Shown here piece by piece: positions 22,988-34,555 of a stretch of DNA of 64,000 nucleotides (its first letter is position 1; the number at the start of each line of letters is the position of its first letter). This stretch comes from Amyloporia xantha. Taxonomy: Eukaryota > Basidiomycota > Agaricomycetes > Polyporales > Adustoporiaceae. Below the pieces are notes generated by a model. It had not been told where the DNA came from. It saw only the letters and a list, made by a program, of their open reading frames with translations, and did not search any database. The DNA lies in NCBI GenBank assembly GCA_036971615.1, contig JAYKKR010000011.1, positions 992,001 to 1,056,000 of the forward strand. Reading direction: 5' to 3'. Position numbers and translations under genes: made by a program.

Positions 22988-25382
22988 ATGGCCCCACTGG
23001 CACTACATCTTCTGTTTGTCTTCTTACCATTGGCGGTGTTGGGATCTTCGCCGAGTGGTCCATGGGACGCTTTCAATCTCGCCCCAGATTCCAGGACGGT
23101 ATACCCCCGTGCTATACGTGAACTTAGCGGTACAGTACAAAATGCAGATAACCTGCTCTCGAGCGGGACGGCAACTTTGACAAGCGATGGCTCATACGTC
23201 ACTCTCGATTTTGGCCAAGAGGTGGGCTGTATGGCTAATCGATGTTTGTTGCTCTCACCACCTGACAGGTTGGGGGACTTATCTCAATGAACTTCGAAGA
23301 GGCTCCGCCGGGGTCGTCATTGGCCCTGTCTTTCACCGAGTCGCCTCTGTTCATTAACCCTCTGACTTCTGATGACTCTGCTGATCAGTCGGCGAATATG
23401 TCCTATGATGGCGTTCTCAATATTGCAACACCTCTGGAACCAGGCTACTGGACGATGCCATCTGTACGTTTGAGAGGAGGATTTCGTTTCTTGACTATTG
23501 TCTCCACTTCGAGCAGTGCTGTCTCGATCTCCAATATTTCTTGTGCAATTGCTTTTATGCCTCACGCGCAAGATCTGAGAGATTATTCTGGCTATTTCTA
23601 TACGTCGGACCCGATATACCCTGACGCAGACTTTTTGACGAAGGTTGGCAGTGATGATGCCAATCGAAAATAGACTGACATATTGCATGAAGATCTGGTA
23701 TTCCGGTGCTTATACCGTGCAAACAGTAACGATACCTGTGGATACTGGAAGACAGGACCCTCCTGTTCAATCGCCAGGTCAGATTTCATTGTTATTGATA
23801 TACTCAACACCAGCTCACAGTCCTAGGTTGGGCAAACAATGCGACTGCTGGTATCGCTGGTCCTATCATAGTTGATGGTGCAAAACGGGGTCGGTAAGTG
23901 TTGATACGGTGTACTCTGAATCCAGGCTGAATTTGCATTGACAGTGCCGTCTGGTCAGGTATGTTCCTAGAGCGTTGTAGGTCGATTTAACTGATGAGCT
24001 CCTACCGCAGCTGATTTGGGTCTGGCGGTGTCAACTCAATTTGTATCTACTAATGACCTGATACCTTCTCGCAATGCTATTGCGACCCTGTTCGCCGAAC
24101 AAAACCCAGAAACGGGTCAACTGCCGTATTCGGGCCCACCCTTGAGCGAGGAAGGCAGCGACACTTATCAAGCCTGGACGCTCATTGGAACATACAACTA
24201 CTACCTATATTCTGGCGATCGGGAATGGCTTCAAACTACATGGTCTAAATACACCAAGGCATTGCGATATTTGGAGAACAAGGTTGACAGCACTGGCCTC
24301 CTTTACGTCACCGCAACGGGTGATTGGGGCAGACTCTGGCAAGGGGGCTATAACTCAGAAGCGAATGCGATATTCTATAAGGTCGGGTCTTGTCTCTTGC
24401 AATAAGCCTGCATACTCACGTCGCAGTTTATTGTTAGGCCTTGGCGGTCAGTGTAGAGCTGGCAATTGAGATGAATGATTCCATACTTGCTGCGGCATAT
24501 TCTGCCAACGCGTCCGCTCTCAAGACCAAGTTCAACGATGCGTTCTGGCTGCCTAGCGAAGGCATGTATCGCGACAATTTGACGTCAACGCTCTGTCCGC
24601 AAGATGGGAATTCCCTTGCTGTGCTCTTTAACCTCACCATGTCGGCGGAGCAAGCCTCGTCAGTCAGCGCAGGTCTCACCAGGTATTGGAATGAGTTCGG
24701 GGCTGTCTCCCCTGAACTTCCAGACACAATAGCCCCATTTATCGGCGCTATGGAGGTGAGTGGTTACAATGCGATCAAAATGCAGCATTATCCTGAATGA
24801 ACTCAAGTTGCAAGCACATTTTGTTTCGGGAAATGATGCTCGCGCGATGGACCTACTTCGGTTGGAGTGGGGTTACATGTTGTATACACCTATCAGCGTT
24901 CAATCTACGTTTCTTGAAGGCTACACCTCGAATGGATCGCTTTAGTAAGTACACACTAGGTAATGTGGGTTGAATCTGACCAAAATCCTAGTTACCGGTC
25001 GTATGATGGGTATAATTACGATGCCTCCTTCACGAGCCATTCGCATGGCTGGAGCACTGGGCCTACATCGACACTGACCTTCTATGTCCTCGGTCTGACG
25101 GTCACATCGCCACAGGGCCAGACATGGTCTGTTGTTCCCCATACATCCGGACTTTCTCATGCAGAAGGAGGGTTTGAGACTGCTCTTGGATGGTTTGGCG
25201 TGACCTGGTTCTCGGTAGCGGATGGTTTCAACATATCTATCGTCACCCCGTTGGGCACCAGCGGGCATCTTCAGCTGCCAGTCAGTGGAACGGTGTTTGT
25301 CAATGGCAAATTCGTTACAAAAGGACAATTGGGATCGATTTTACTCCAAGGTGGAAATCATACCGTGGCTGTACAAGGCTAA
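22988..25382 (+). CDS. GH78-type alpha-L-rhamnosidase, copy A, 663 aa, with altered acidic motif
   Basis: Nine exons: 22988-23221, 23269-23643, 23693-23777, 23827-23893, 23945-23958, 24011-24381, 24438-24755, 24808-24944, 24992-25382. A hydrophobic leader of about 20 residues implies secretion. The six-hairpin catalytic core shows the family motif as DGAKRGRAVWSAD (Asp248 to Asp260). In GH78 enzymes the acidic residues sit at +0, +5 and +12 of this motif; here +5 is Gly253 instead of an acid, and the WPGD of copy B reads WSAD. Glu525, in STFLEGY, is the probable catalytic base and is kept. The family removes terminal rhamnose from pectin or flavonoid glycosides; whether this copy is active is doubtful. 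Confidence 0.9.
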
Positions 25383-25903
25383 GGCAAATGACGTAGTATG
25401 TGTCTAGCTGCATGCTCTAAGTGTTACTGATGTTCCGTAATCTTAGACCTTGGTGGACTTGTTTTGCTTGATCCAAATATTTCTCACTGTTGTGCTAGTC
25501 CATCATGGTTTCTGCAGTGATTCATTATTATATTTGAACCGACTACGTGCTGTCGCCTCTGCACCTCCCTTGTCACACATGTGGTTGACAGTGTAATCGA
25601 CTGCTCTCCATCAGAATGACCATGGGGCTACTGACCACCGGGATGGTAGTCACGTCAATATGATCTCATGACATCCTGTGTGCTGATCATATCGTCACTT
25701 GGCCTAGCTCTGGTTCGTCTCGGTCTTCTCATAACAGCGAATCGCTATGAACGCATCTGCAGTGTGACCCATTCTTCACACTGCTCTCATTCCCCCGGCC
25801 CGCCGGGATCTATCCCGTGGACATCTCCTCTATGTTCTCATCTTCTTACCATTGGGTTTGGCTGTATAAAATCACACCTAAACCATGTTCATACTGGCTT
25901 AGC
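25383..25903. other. intergenic spacer and promoter between the two rhamnosidases
   Basis: The spacer has no supported exon. A CCCGGCCCGCCGGGA-like GC-rich patch at about 25795-25810 and a TATA-like box closer to the next gene suggest that copy B has its own promoter. Confidence 0.5.
25865..25870 (+). promoter_or_regulatory. TATA-like box upstream of rhamnosidase copy B
   Basis: A TATAAA lies 34 bp upstream of the chosen start codon of copy B. The spacing would give a very short leader, so it may instead be chance. Confidence 0.3.
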
Positions 25904-28316
25904 ATGGCTCTACGTGGGCTTTGTGTCGTGCTGTCACTTGTCGTGACATCAACTCTCAGTGTCGCTCCTACAGGCCCTTGGTCTGCGTTCAATTTAGCCC
26001 CAGAATCCCGGACTGTATATCCTCGCACGCTTCAAGGGTCAAACGGCGTAGTATTGAATGGCGAAAATCTGTTTACCGATGGGAATATCACATTGACCGG
26101 TAACGGCTCCTATATTACCGCCGATTTCGGTTACGAGGTACGCACATAGTGATCCACTACCGTAATATGACTCACGACGCACAGGTCGGCGGGCTAATTT
26201 CCCTCAACTTCAACGCTGTATCAGAAACGTCATCTATTGCGCTTGCTTTCACTGAGTCCCCTATATTCATCCGACCTTATGCGTCTGACGATTCGTCATA
26301 TCCATCTGAGAATACAACCTACGACGGTGTACTGGATGTACCGGCACCTTTAACTGCTGGGTACTGGATCCAGCCGTCGGAGCGATTAAGAGGCGGCCAC
26401 CGCTATCTGACCATTTCCTCGACCTCCTCCAGCCCAGTCACTATTTCCAATATATCATGCGCTATTTCCTTCATGCCCCATGTCGAGAATATGAGGAACT
26501 ACAGTGGTTACTTCTATGCTTCTGATCCAGATTTCTCCGACTCAGATTTCTTAACGAAGGTTGGTGCCAATTGGCAGAGATGGAATGTATGTTTCTAACG
26601 CCAAATGAAGATCTGGTATTCTGGTGCGTATACAGTGCAGACAAATACAGTGGCCGTCAACACTGGCAGACAGGTACCATTTGTCTCTTCACCGGGTGCG
26701 TGCATGTGCTCAAAGTGTCTTATACACATGCTTATCGGCTTTAGGCTGGCTCAATAACGCGACCCTTGGAGTAGGGGGTCCTATAATTGTCGACGGCGCG
26801 AAGCGAGATAGGTAATCCAAATCAATAGAGCTGCCAAGCGATTCTAACATAAGTGTCCACAGAGCTGTTTGGCCTGGTACGCTTTCCGGTCCTTCAATGT
26901 CTCCATTTGTCAATATGCTACGATAGGTGACATGGGCATCGCGGTTCCAACGCAGTTTGTGTCCACTAACGACCTTCTTCCGACCCGCAACGCGCTGTCA
27001 ACTATGTTCGCCGGCCAGAATCCAGAGACTGGCGCGCTGCCCGAATCCGGTCCTCCGTTGAGCCAGCAAGGCAGCGATACATACCACGCTTGGACGCTCA
27101 TTGGAACGTACAACTACTTCTTGTACTCAGGGGACCTCTCGTGGATGGAGGACACTTGGAGTAACTACACCAAAGCGGTGCGGTATCTGCAGAACAAAGT
27201 TGACAATACGGGATTACTCAATGTCACCGGACTGAGGGACTGGGGGAGGCTTTGGCAGGGTGGCCACAACTCCGAAGCGAACGCGATATATTACAAGGTA
27301 GGTCGAGTCAGATTCTTTGAGAATCTAGCACACGGATCGCACTAATGCTGTCTGTCTAGGTTCTCACGAACAGCGCAGAACTCGCGAGCTATCTGAATGA
27401 CGGGACACTTTCTGCCGCTTATCTCGCTAATGCGTCCTCGCTGAAGGCAACATACAACGACGCGTTTTGGTTGTCGAGTGAAGGCATGTATCGAGACAAC
27501 CTAACTTCCTCACTCTGCCCACAGGACGCCAATTCGCTGGCGGTACTCTTCAACCTTACCACTTCGGCAGAGCAGGCGTCGTTGGTCAGTGCAGGCCTCG
27601 CCAAAAACTGGAACGCATTCGGGGCCGTTGCTCCGGAACTGCCAGACACGATTGCCCCTTTCATTGGAGGATTCGAAGTGAGTGAAGTATTGTCAATGGG
27701 TGGCATCCTACGGGCACTGATCACAATACAGCTTCAAGCGCATTTCGTTTCCAGGAATGACGCCAGAGCGATGGATCTTCTTCGGCGGGAGTGGGGTTAT
27801 ATGTTATACACGCCCCTCAGCGTTCAGTCTACGCTGCTTGAAGGTTTTACTTCGAATGGATCCTTGTAGTGAGTTGTGCGTCAATGGTAGCATATAAAAA
27901 GTACTCACCGTAGCGGCAGCTATCGATCTTATGACGGCTACAACTATGATCCATCGTACACAAGCCATTCACATGGATGGAGTACCGGACCGACATCTGC
28001 ACTGACTTTCTACGTCCTAGGTATGACAGTGACATCGCCCAAAGGGAGGACGTGGTCCGTTGCACCTCATACGTCTGGCCTGTCATCTGCTCAGGGTGGC
28101 TTTGAAACTCCCCTCGGTTGGTTTGGCGTTGAGTGGTCCTTGACCGCGAATACGTTCAACATGACGCTCGAGACACCAGACGGCACTAGTGGCCTTGTCA
28201 CGCTTCCTGCGAATGGAACAGTCGTTCTTGATGGGAGTCTGCTCCAAGCTCTGCAGGACGGGCAGATCTTGGAGCTGGCTGGTGGCAATCACACAATATC
28301 TGTACAAGTATGGTAG
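25904..28316 (+). CDS. GH78-type alpha-L-rhamnosidase, copy B, 665 aa
   Basis: Nine exons: 25904-26137, 26185-26559, 26611-26695, 26745-26811, 26863-26876, 26927-27297, 27360-27677, 27732-27868, 27920-28316. The first eight exon lengths are identical to copy A, including a 14-nt microexon. A signal peptide precedes the same start of mature protein (GPWSAFNLAPESRTVYPR). The acidic motif is intact as DGAKRDRAVWPGD, with Asp248, Asp253 and Asp260 at +0, +5 and +12, and the probable base lies in STLLEGF. It is therefore predicted to be an active secreted rhamnosidase acting on rhamnose-containing plant polymers or glycosides. Many N-x-S/T sites fit extracellular glycosylation. Confidence 0.93.
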
Positions 28317-28456
28317 CAGTCGTCCCTGAACCCTCTGTATAGTTATTACTGTGTCATATGCATCCCTGAAATAGTGTCTTTTTGTTTTCAATACATAGGG
28401 GCCAGATACTAATAGTGGCCAGATGAGCTGAAGTGTGACATGTCTGCCACGTCGAC

Positions 28457-29214
28457 TAGTGTTGGTACGAGCTGAGTCGAGTTGAGTCGAGCTGTCAAAC
28501 TCGGTTTAACTCGAAATGTCGAGTTTATTCGAGCCGAGTTGCGAGTTGACTCGCGAGTTGTGAGGAATCCGGACCGCGCCTTCCAGCCAATCAGCTCGCA
28601 GCCTTGCGTAGCTTATTCATAGCTACTTGCGACCACTGACCAGCGCTAGCCGTGAGGCCTGAGCCCTCGACTCGGATGTCGTACTTTGCGCATCGCGAAC
28701 CATGTTGGCACCATGTACTCTAGGAAATCGGATTTACTTATATATATATATGTGCATGAGCTTCAGAGTTTGTGTGGGTCACTGGGCTCAGGTAATAGAT
28801 GCATGTATTAAACTAGTAGTACTTGTTCTTTTTTCATATATTTTGCAAGATATAGATTGCAACCGAAGTATAAGTGTACTATACGGAGCAGTATGTAGCT
28901 GACGAAATCGACTACATCATAGTGGCCGCCTGACGACTACAGACTCGAGCGCTGAGGCGGCGGATTCATCGCGACTGCTCACTGATCAGTGCGACGCATT
29001 GTGTGTGTCACGTTATTTGAACTACACCGCTGTTGCTACTAAAAGTAGGATAGCGTGTCATCTAGCCAATAAGCAAGCGGTTTGAGACGATTTGTCAGCG
29101 AGTCGTCGAGTTTTCCGAGTCGATGAATCGACTCGGCTCGGCCGAACGAGTTCGAGAACTCGGTGTCATTTTCGAGTCGAGTTTCGAGTTGGACTCGCCT
29201 CGGGGACAACACTA
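28457..29214. mobile_element. non-autonomous hAT transposon (MITE), 758 bp
   Basis: The ends are TAGTGTTG and its exact complement CAACACTA, flanked on both sides by the perfect 8-bp direct repeat ACGTCGAC (28449-28456 and 29215-29222). Eight-base target duplications and TAGTGTTG-like termini are hallmarks of hAT elements. Inside each end, about 100 bp are packed with GAGTCGAG/ACTCGA-type repeats in both orientations, as expected for subterminal transposase-binding motifs. No transposase frame exists, so it is non-autonomous. It sits between the rhamnosidase pair and opi3, close upstream of the latter. Confidence 0.93.
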
Positions 29215-29311
29215 ACGTCGACTGAAATGGCAGAGAACGAGCACGTGTAGCGCGTCTCGTCGCGTCAATCTCAAGTCCCTGCTAGCAGGACACGTCGCCT
29301 TGTGGTCTTTC

Positions 29312-30157
29312 ATGTCTTCTACTATGGCCGATCCGATTCTTTCTCTCGTAGACTGGTCCCAGCCGACATTTTGGCTGTCCGTCTTTTCTATTGCGTTCAA
29401 CCCCACAGCATGGAACATTGTTGCGCGGAATGGTCAGTCATATGAACGGGATGTATGACGCATCACAGATTGATGCCACTTTTTCGTGCAGAATATAGGA
29501 ACAAGACTATCACCCGAATCTTTGGCGGAAATGCAAGATATGGGTGCTACTTCCTTGCGGTCATGATCTTTTCTTTCGGTCTCCTTCGTGATTCGCTGTA
29601 CGTGCCAGTGGCTTTCGCGGCTTTCTCGTCATGCTTAGCACAATCTTCAGATTCAAGAACGCCCTTCAGTACCAGCCACAAAAGGCCATCTTGCCTGCGC
29701 CGCTAGACACGCTCGTTCCCGCCGTTCTTTTTGGCTTGGGACAGATTTTCGTGGTCACGTCTACCTGGGCTTTGGGTGTCACCGGGACCTTTCTTGGTGA
29801 CTATTTCGGTATTCTGATGGACCACAGGGTCGAAGGTTTCCCATTCAACGTCCTGAGGGATCCCATGTACGTGGGCAGCACGATGTCCTTCACAGCTGTG
29901 TCGCTATGGTATGGTCTTGCTCCCTTTGTCTGGAATAGCCTGACCGTGATCTATGGTGGCAGGTTCGAACGCCCTGCAGGCCTGCTCATCACCTTCTACG
30001 TCTATGTCGTGTACCTGGTTGCACTCCGCTTCGAGGGGTGAGTGGTGGATGGACATGCGACCGCAGCTTGTACTGACCACCAGCACAAAGGCCGTTCACT
30101 GACATGATATATTCCAACCGGGCGTCGCAGAAGGCAGAGTCCAAGAAGGAGCTATGA
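29312..30157 (+). CDS. opi3: phosphatidyl-N-methylethanolamine N-methyltransferase (Opi3-like), 226 aa
   Basis: Four exons (29312-29432, 29492-29597, 29651-30037, 30091-30157) encode 226 residues, close to the usual length of about 200. Several hydrophobic segments and the C-terminal RDPMYVGSTMSF motif with the downstream RFEGPF sequence identify the phospholipid methyltransferase family, which performs the last two methylations from phosphatidylethanolamine to phosphatidylcholine using S-adenosylmethionine in the ER membrane. A second in-frame ATG lies four codons downstream and could be the real start. The promoter is unusual in that a hAT element ends 98 bp before the start codon. It converges on coq8 with a 238-bp gap. 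Confidence 0.92.
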
Positions 30158-30395
30158 AACAACGATCACCAACGAGTGGTAATGACCAATAATGTCTCAA
30201 CGACCGTCAACGCACGGGGGCTTCAACACCTTCGCATTAGACACTCATCGCCAAAATTATACTATGTTGCGCTAGATTACTGTCGACAGTGTAATGCAGG
30301 GTAATTCCCACCTTGGCAGGACTCTGAATGTGGTTTCTATCATAATGTTGACTACCTAGATGTCCGATTAGATGATGGCTCTATATTGGTCACTT

Positions 30396-32880
30396 TTACG
30401 ATTCGCTTCCGAAGTGGTAATCTCCGACGACGCGGTCCCAGAGCTCTTTACAATCGACTGAGGCACCCAGCCTTGAAGCTAGCAAAAATGCTCCGCTCAG
30501 CTTCCTGTGAGAACCTTGTTAGTCGATACTCAGAAAACATCAGTGATGACCTATTACCTGTTCAGACTGTAGGTCTCTTGTGGAGGTGGCGTCAACCTGT
30601 ACTTCAGCATGACCGGGATCTGCTCCCTAATTTCTGCTGTGATAGCTGCCCACTGCGAGCCTGGGCCAAAGGAGACAGGCTGCGGCGTGCCACCTTTGAA
30701 GGGCGTTGCGAGGAGTATCATTGACTTGACGTGGGCATCCAGCATCACCTACCATGACAGCCTGTGTTCAACATCTTATAAGGGAGCTGGATTCGGATGC
30801 ACGAACCTCGTTTTCTTCGCCAGTGAGATAACCTAACTTCAGACTCCATTCAACGCAGGCATCTCTGTCCTCATTCGCGGCAGCCATTAGGAGGCGCAAC
30901 CAGTTGTCCATGAATTCCTTGGAGTACTCCCGAGTTGCACCGAAATCTACGAGCTCGATCTAGGATGGAAGGTATGAGCTATACTGCGGGTGCCGAAAAG
31001 TCAGTAACCCACTTGTCGTGTGCGGTTATTCCATAAGAAATTTGTCCAATTTGGATCGGTCTGCATCGTCCTAAAGGCGAATAGCTCCTTTAGACAGAGG
31101 TCGATGACACGTGTGGCGATCTGGAAAGGTATGATTACTATAAGCGCGACTATTTCCATGCTCCTATATTGAAGAGACTCACATCATTGCGGTCTCGCTG
31201 GCTGAGAGAATTGATAACGGAGCCACCGACGCTGATACCGTCGACATGTTCCATCACCAGCACACGTTCGGTGCTCTTATCCCAAACCCAAGGTACTTTG
31301 AAGCGAGAATCGTTACCCAGGAAGGATGAGGATGCAAATTTGCGCAAGAAGGAGGCCTCTCGCGTATAGTCGCACTCATCCGCGAGTTCCGCTTTCATGA
31401 CCTATAACGGTCAAGGATCAGCCGTCAAGACTTTGCATCACTTTGGTATAGTGCCACCAACCTGAATCGTCCGGTCAAGGAAGAGCCCCTTCGGCAGCAG
31501 TCTGCCCGCTGTGAGGAGCATCTTAACATAACCCAAATCCGTCTCGATGGAGTTGGCGATATTCGGGAATTGAATTTTCACTGCAACCTTTGCCGGGCGT
31601 CCGGTTGGAGAAGATGAAGCAGAGAGCACCGCTGAATGAACTTGGCCGATAGAAGCAGCCGCGAAAGGCAGTCGATCGAACGAATCGAAGTGATCGGACC
31701 ATGAGGCTCCGAGAGAACTGCGAAGCACTTCCTGTATGCACAATCAAGTCAATGGGGGACCGTCGGATCACTGGGGTAAAGATGGACTTTCACCTCCATC
31801 TGCCAATCGGGCATGTAATGTGCACTATCCTGCACTCTGCGGAAGATGTCTTCGATTTCTGGTGGGAGGATGTGGCTATCTTCCGTGTGTCGCTTTCAGC
31901 TCCCAATGACGAGTAGGTATCCGCCCCAAATCAAATTCACCTTGGATACTCATGAACTGTCCCAATTTGAGGGCAGCACCCCGCAGCTGTGTCAATTTAG
32001 AGACCAGCCGCTTGATGTTTCCCTCGGTCAGCATCAGCGATGCACGCTGGTTTTCTTCCGCACTTGTGGATCGACGCAGCAGCTCGGATGCGGCCCCGTA
32101 TCCCAATGACGCAGCAAGACCTGCGTGTGCACAAAAGTTGGTCGCCAAAACATTGACATGTGTTAACAGACAGCATATATGCTCATACCTCCGTAGTGGA
32201 AAAAGCGTCCGATTCGTGACGAGGGTACTTTGGAAGACTGCAGTTTACGAGTCGGAGCGGACACTATAGCGGGCTAGGTGTATGGAGAAATCAGTCTACA
32301 TGAGGACACTTCGAGAATAATCAATGACCTCCAAATTGAAATCTGAAGCTGCGTCAGGGAGCGAGGGGTCCGGGGTCATGAGTTGTGACGTTGCTTGGGC
32401 TGCAGACGCATCAGCTGCAGGTTCTGCAGTTGAGGATGAGACATCAGAAACAGCTTCTTGAGTTTTCGACGAAGCGGGTTCATCAGATACGGCGTCCACA
32501 AGTGAACGTTGAGTATCGGAAACGTCCTGAGAGACTGCAGCTAATGAGGAGCCCTGTACCTCAGCAGGCCGTGTAGCGGTTGTCGATTGAGTGTCAAAAG
32601 GAATATAACTCTTTTGTTCTAGGGTCTGTGATGGTGGATGTGGGGCATCCGAGGGTTCTGAAGTAGCCTTCCCTGGTTCTGTGTCCTGTCGGCTAGCATC
32701 CGCTCTGGCTGGCTGTTCCGTTTGAGTAGCCCAGTGTCCGTGCTTTCCAGACGCGGTTCTATGAGAAACCGAGCCTACTCTGGCAGAAAGCTGAGTCGCC
32801 CTGATGTGTGCGGCCTGGGAGAGTATCTCGACGGCTGAATGAGCGACGCAAAGCCAGTTAAATACGGGACCTGGTGGCAT
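30396..32880 (-). CDS. coq8: Coq8/ADCK3-type UbiB atypical kinase, 653 aa
   Basis: Ten exons on the minus strand: 32310-32880, 32189-32263, 31941-32120, 31794-31879, 31462-31731, 31183-31401, 31013-31120, 30807-30959, 30558-30748, 30396-30504. It carries the UbiB hallmarks: the KxGQ motif in ALKLGQFMSIQ, the Ala-rich nucleotide loop PFAAASIGQVH, the invariant Lys in VAVKIQFP, the catalytic-loop DPNWTNFLW and the metal-binding Asp in LVDFGATRE. Coq8 supports coenzyme Q synthesis in the mitochondrial matrix as an ATPase-like member of the kinase fold. About 150 residues after the N-terminal segment are Ser/Ala/Thr/Gln-rich low complexity, ahead of the conserved region starting near residue 190. 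Confidence 0.95.
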
Positions 32881-34151
32881 CTCAGCGGCGTTCTCTAAGT
32901 ACGAAGCCAAAGAGATAGGAGTCTACAGTTTCGCAAGGGATGTCTTATTGCGACAGATACATGAGAGATGTAGGTCTGTTACGGGGGTAGCATCGAGGAG
33001 CACGACCTATGGCGGAGGGAGACGGTAGGATAGCCGCTTGAGACGCGTCGTGCGCGTTTCGGTCAGGTGATATAAAGCGAATTGCCCCGTGCCGGCAGCG
33101 AAATCGCGTCCCTCTGGATTCCTGCTCAGTTGAAATGTTTGGCTTCATATTACCACCATACACCGTTACTTAGCATCGGTACTTTGTCAGTCGTGGTACG
33201 CTCTCAATATTCTTCAGCCCGAGGATAGGGCAGAAATCCCAGGGGATTTCCGGCTGCCTGCGCCTATGCTCGAGCTCTGGTATTTGAATATTCCTCATGA
33301 TTTCTCCGTGGATTGCATAAATGTTTATTACGTTCGTAGATCTCAGCTGACGTGTCCAGCGGAAAGTGGCTTGAAATTACTATAGCGAAGAGCGGGTATC
33401 CATCAGCGAGAAGATGTTAGGTAATTCTGGTATCAGACTTGCCATCGGACACTGAGGCCCAAGATGAAGTTGTGTGTTCCGATCGCGCAATTTCAGCAGA
33501 TGATCACTCATTGAATTCTCTATTGTATGCATCAGGGTTCCCGCTTTGCGTGCGTCGACACCGAGAACTTTCCAATACTCTTGAAGGTGAATGATACGTC
33601 TCGTTTGCGTCCTCTCTTCGGCCCTTTCCCCTTCAGTATCACAAATTGTGACGACTCCCGCTTACCATCTCATTGCGCATTTGCATCCAGACAGTGTGTA
33701 CCGACTCCACGCCGGAGTCATTATCAGACTTCCGTGGCCAGAGTCAGGGAACGCTTCATGAGGTTTAGTAATGAATGACTTACCCATGAGGATGGGTGCT
33801 CTGTGTCTTGATGAAGCCTACTTCGACGCAAACGCAAGGCCTCCGAATTACTGGTAAGGAGTTATCAGAAATAGAGCCTCGCGATCTTCCCCACCATCAG
33901 GCACAGTCCACGCCTTCGGTAACATCCGTTCGAAAATATCGCACTTGTGGGCAGTAATATTCGGCCGTTACGTGACACCCAAAGAATAGCATCGATGTAG
34001 ATGGCAGCTGTATATGCAATCACCTGCTGTAAGCGGACTGTCTTTCAGAGGTAAGGGCAGAGGTGGCAATATGGGGTAAGTGCGGTCTTGACCCTCAAAT
34101 TATCCCTTTTTTAGGCTTCCATTCCATCTGTCTATAATATAGGTTTGCACC
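32881..34151. other. intergenic region upstream of coq8
   Basis: This holds the coq8 promoter. Short frames only; nothing recognisable was seen on either strand. Confidence 0.45.
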
Positions 34152-34555
34152 ATGATCAGCGATTCGACAGCCTTCGACAGCCCAATGCAGCGGTTATACT
34201 GCAATTTTCCGGACCCTTCCGTGTGCTCTATCATACCGGTCGTGACGCTGTTGTTGTTCGCAGGAGATACCCTACAATTCATTGATTGCGGCGACAATTT
34301 CTGGCCTCTTCTACAAACAACGCCTTGTGCATCTTCGTGCATGGCCTGATGCCGTGTAAGATCCTTGATTCATGCAGCATTGTGGTATAACATTATTGCC
34401 GCCGTATCTAGACGCAGATGTGGTCCAGTTCCACGTTGTTGCTCAGGGTAGGTCTTATTGCCTCCTCGAATGGCTGCTATTTCCTGATAGGAATGACTGG
34501 TACCCATGTCGGTTCCGTTGCATCTATCATAGAAGACATCCTGGACAAAGAATAA
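34152..34555 (+). CDS. possible small gene of about 100 aa, or remnant of a larger one
   Basis: Three pieces (34152-34220, 34264-34353, 34412-34555) join in phase across GT-AG introns of 43 and 58 bp to give a 100-residue protein with a hydrophobic stretch around LIASSNGCYFLIGM. No domain is recognised. Similar-looking hydrophobic or Ser-rich frames continue downstream to about 35.8 kb but break in phase, so this may be the 5' part of a decayed membrane-protein gene. The call rests only on splice-phase consistency. Confidence 0.28.

Noticed and set aside
24421..24437. CAG at 24424-24426 as the acceptor of intron 6 in rhamnosidase copy A
   Set aside because: It leads to an in-frame stop; the TAG at 24435-24437 keeps the frame and matches the exon length of copy B.
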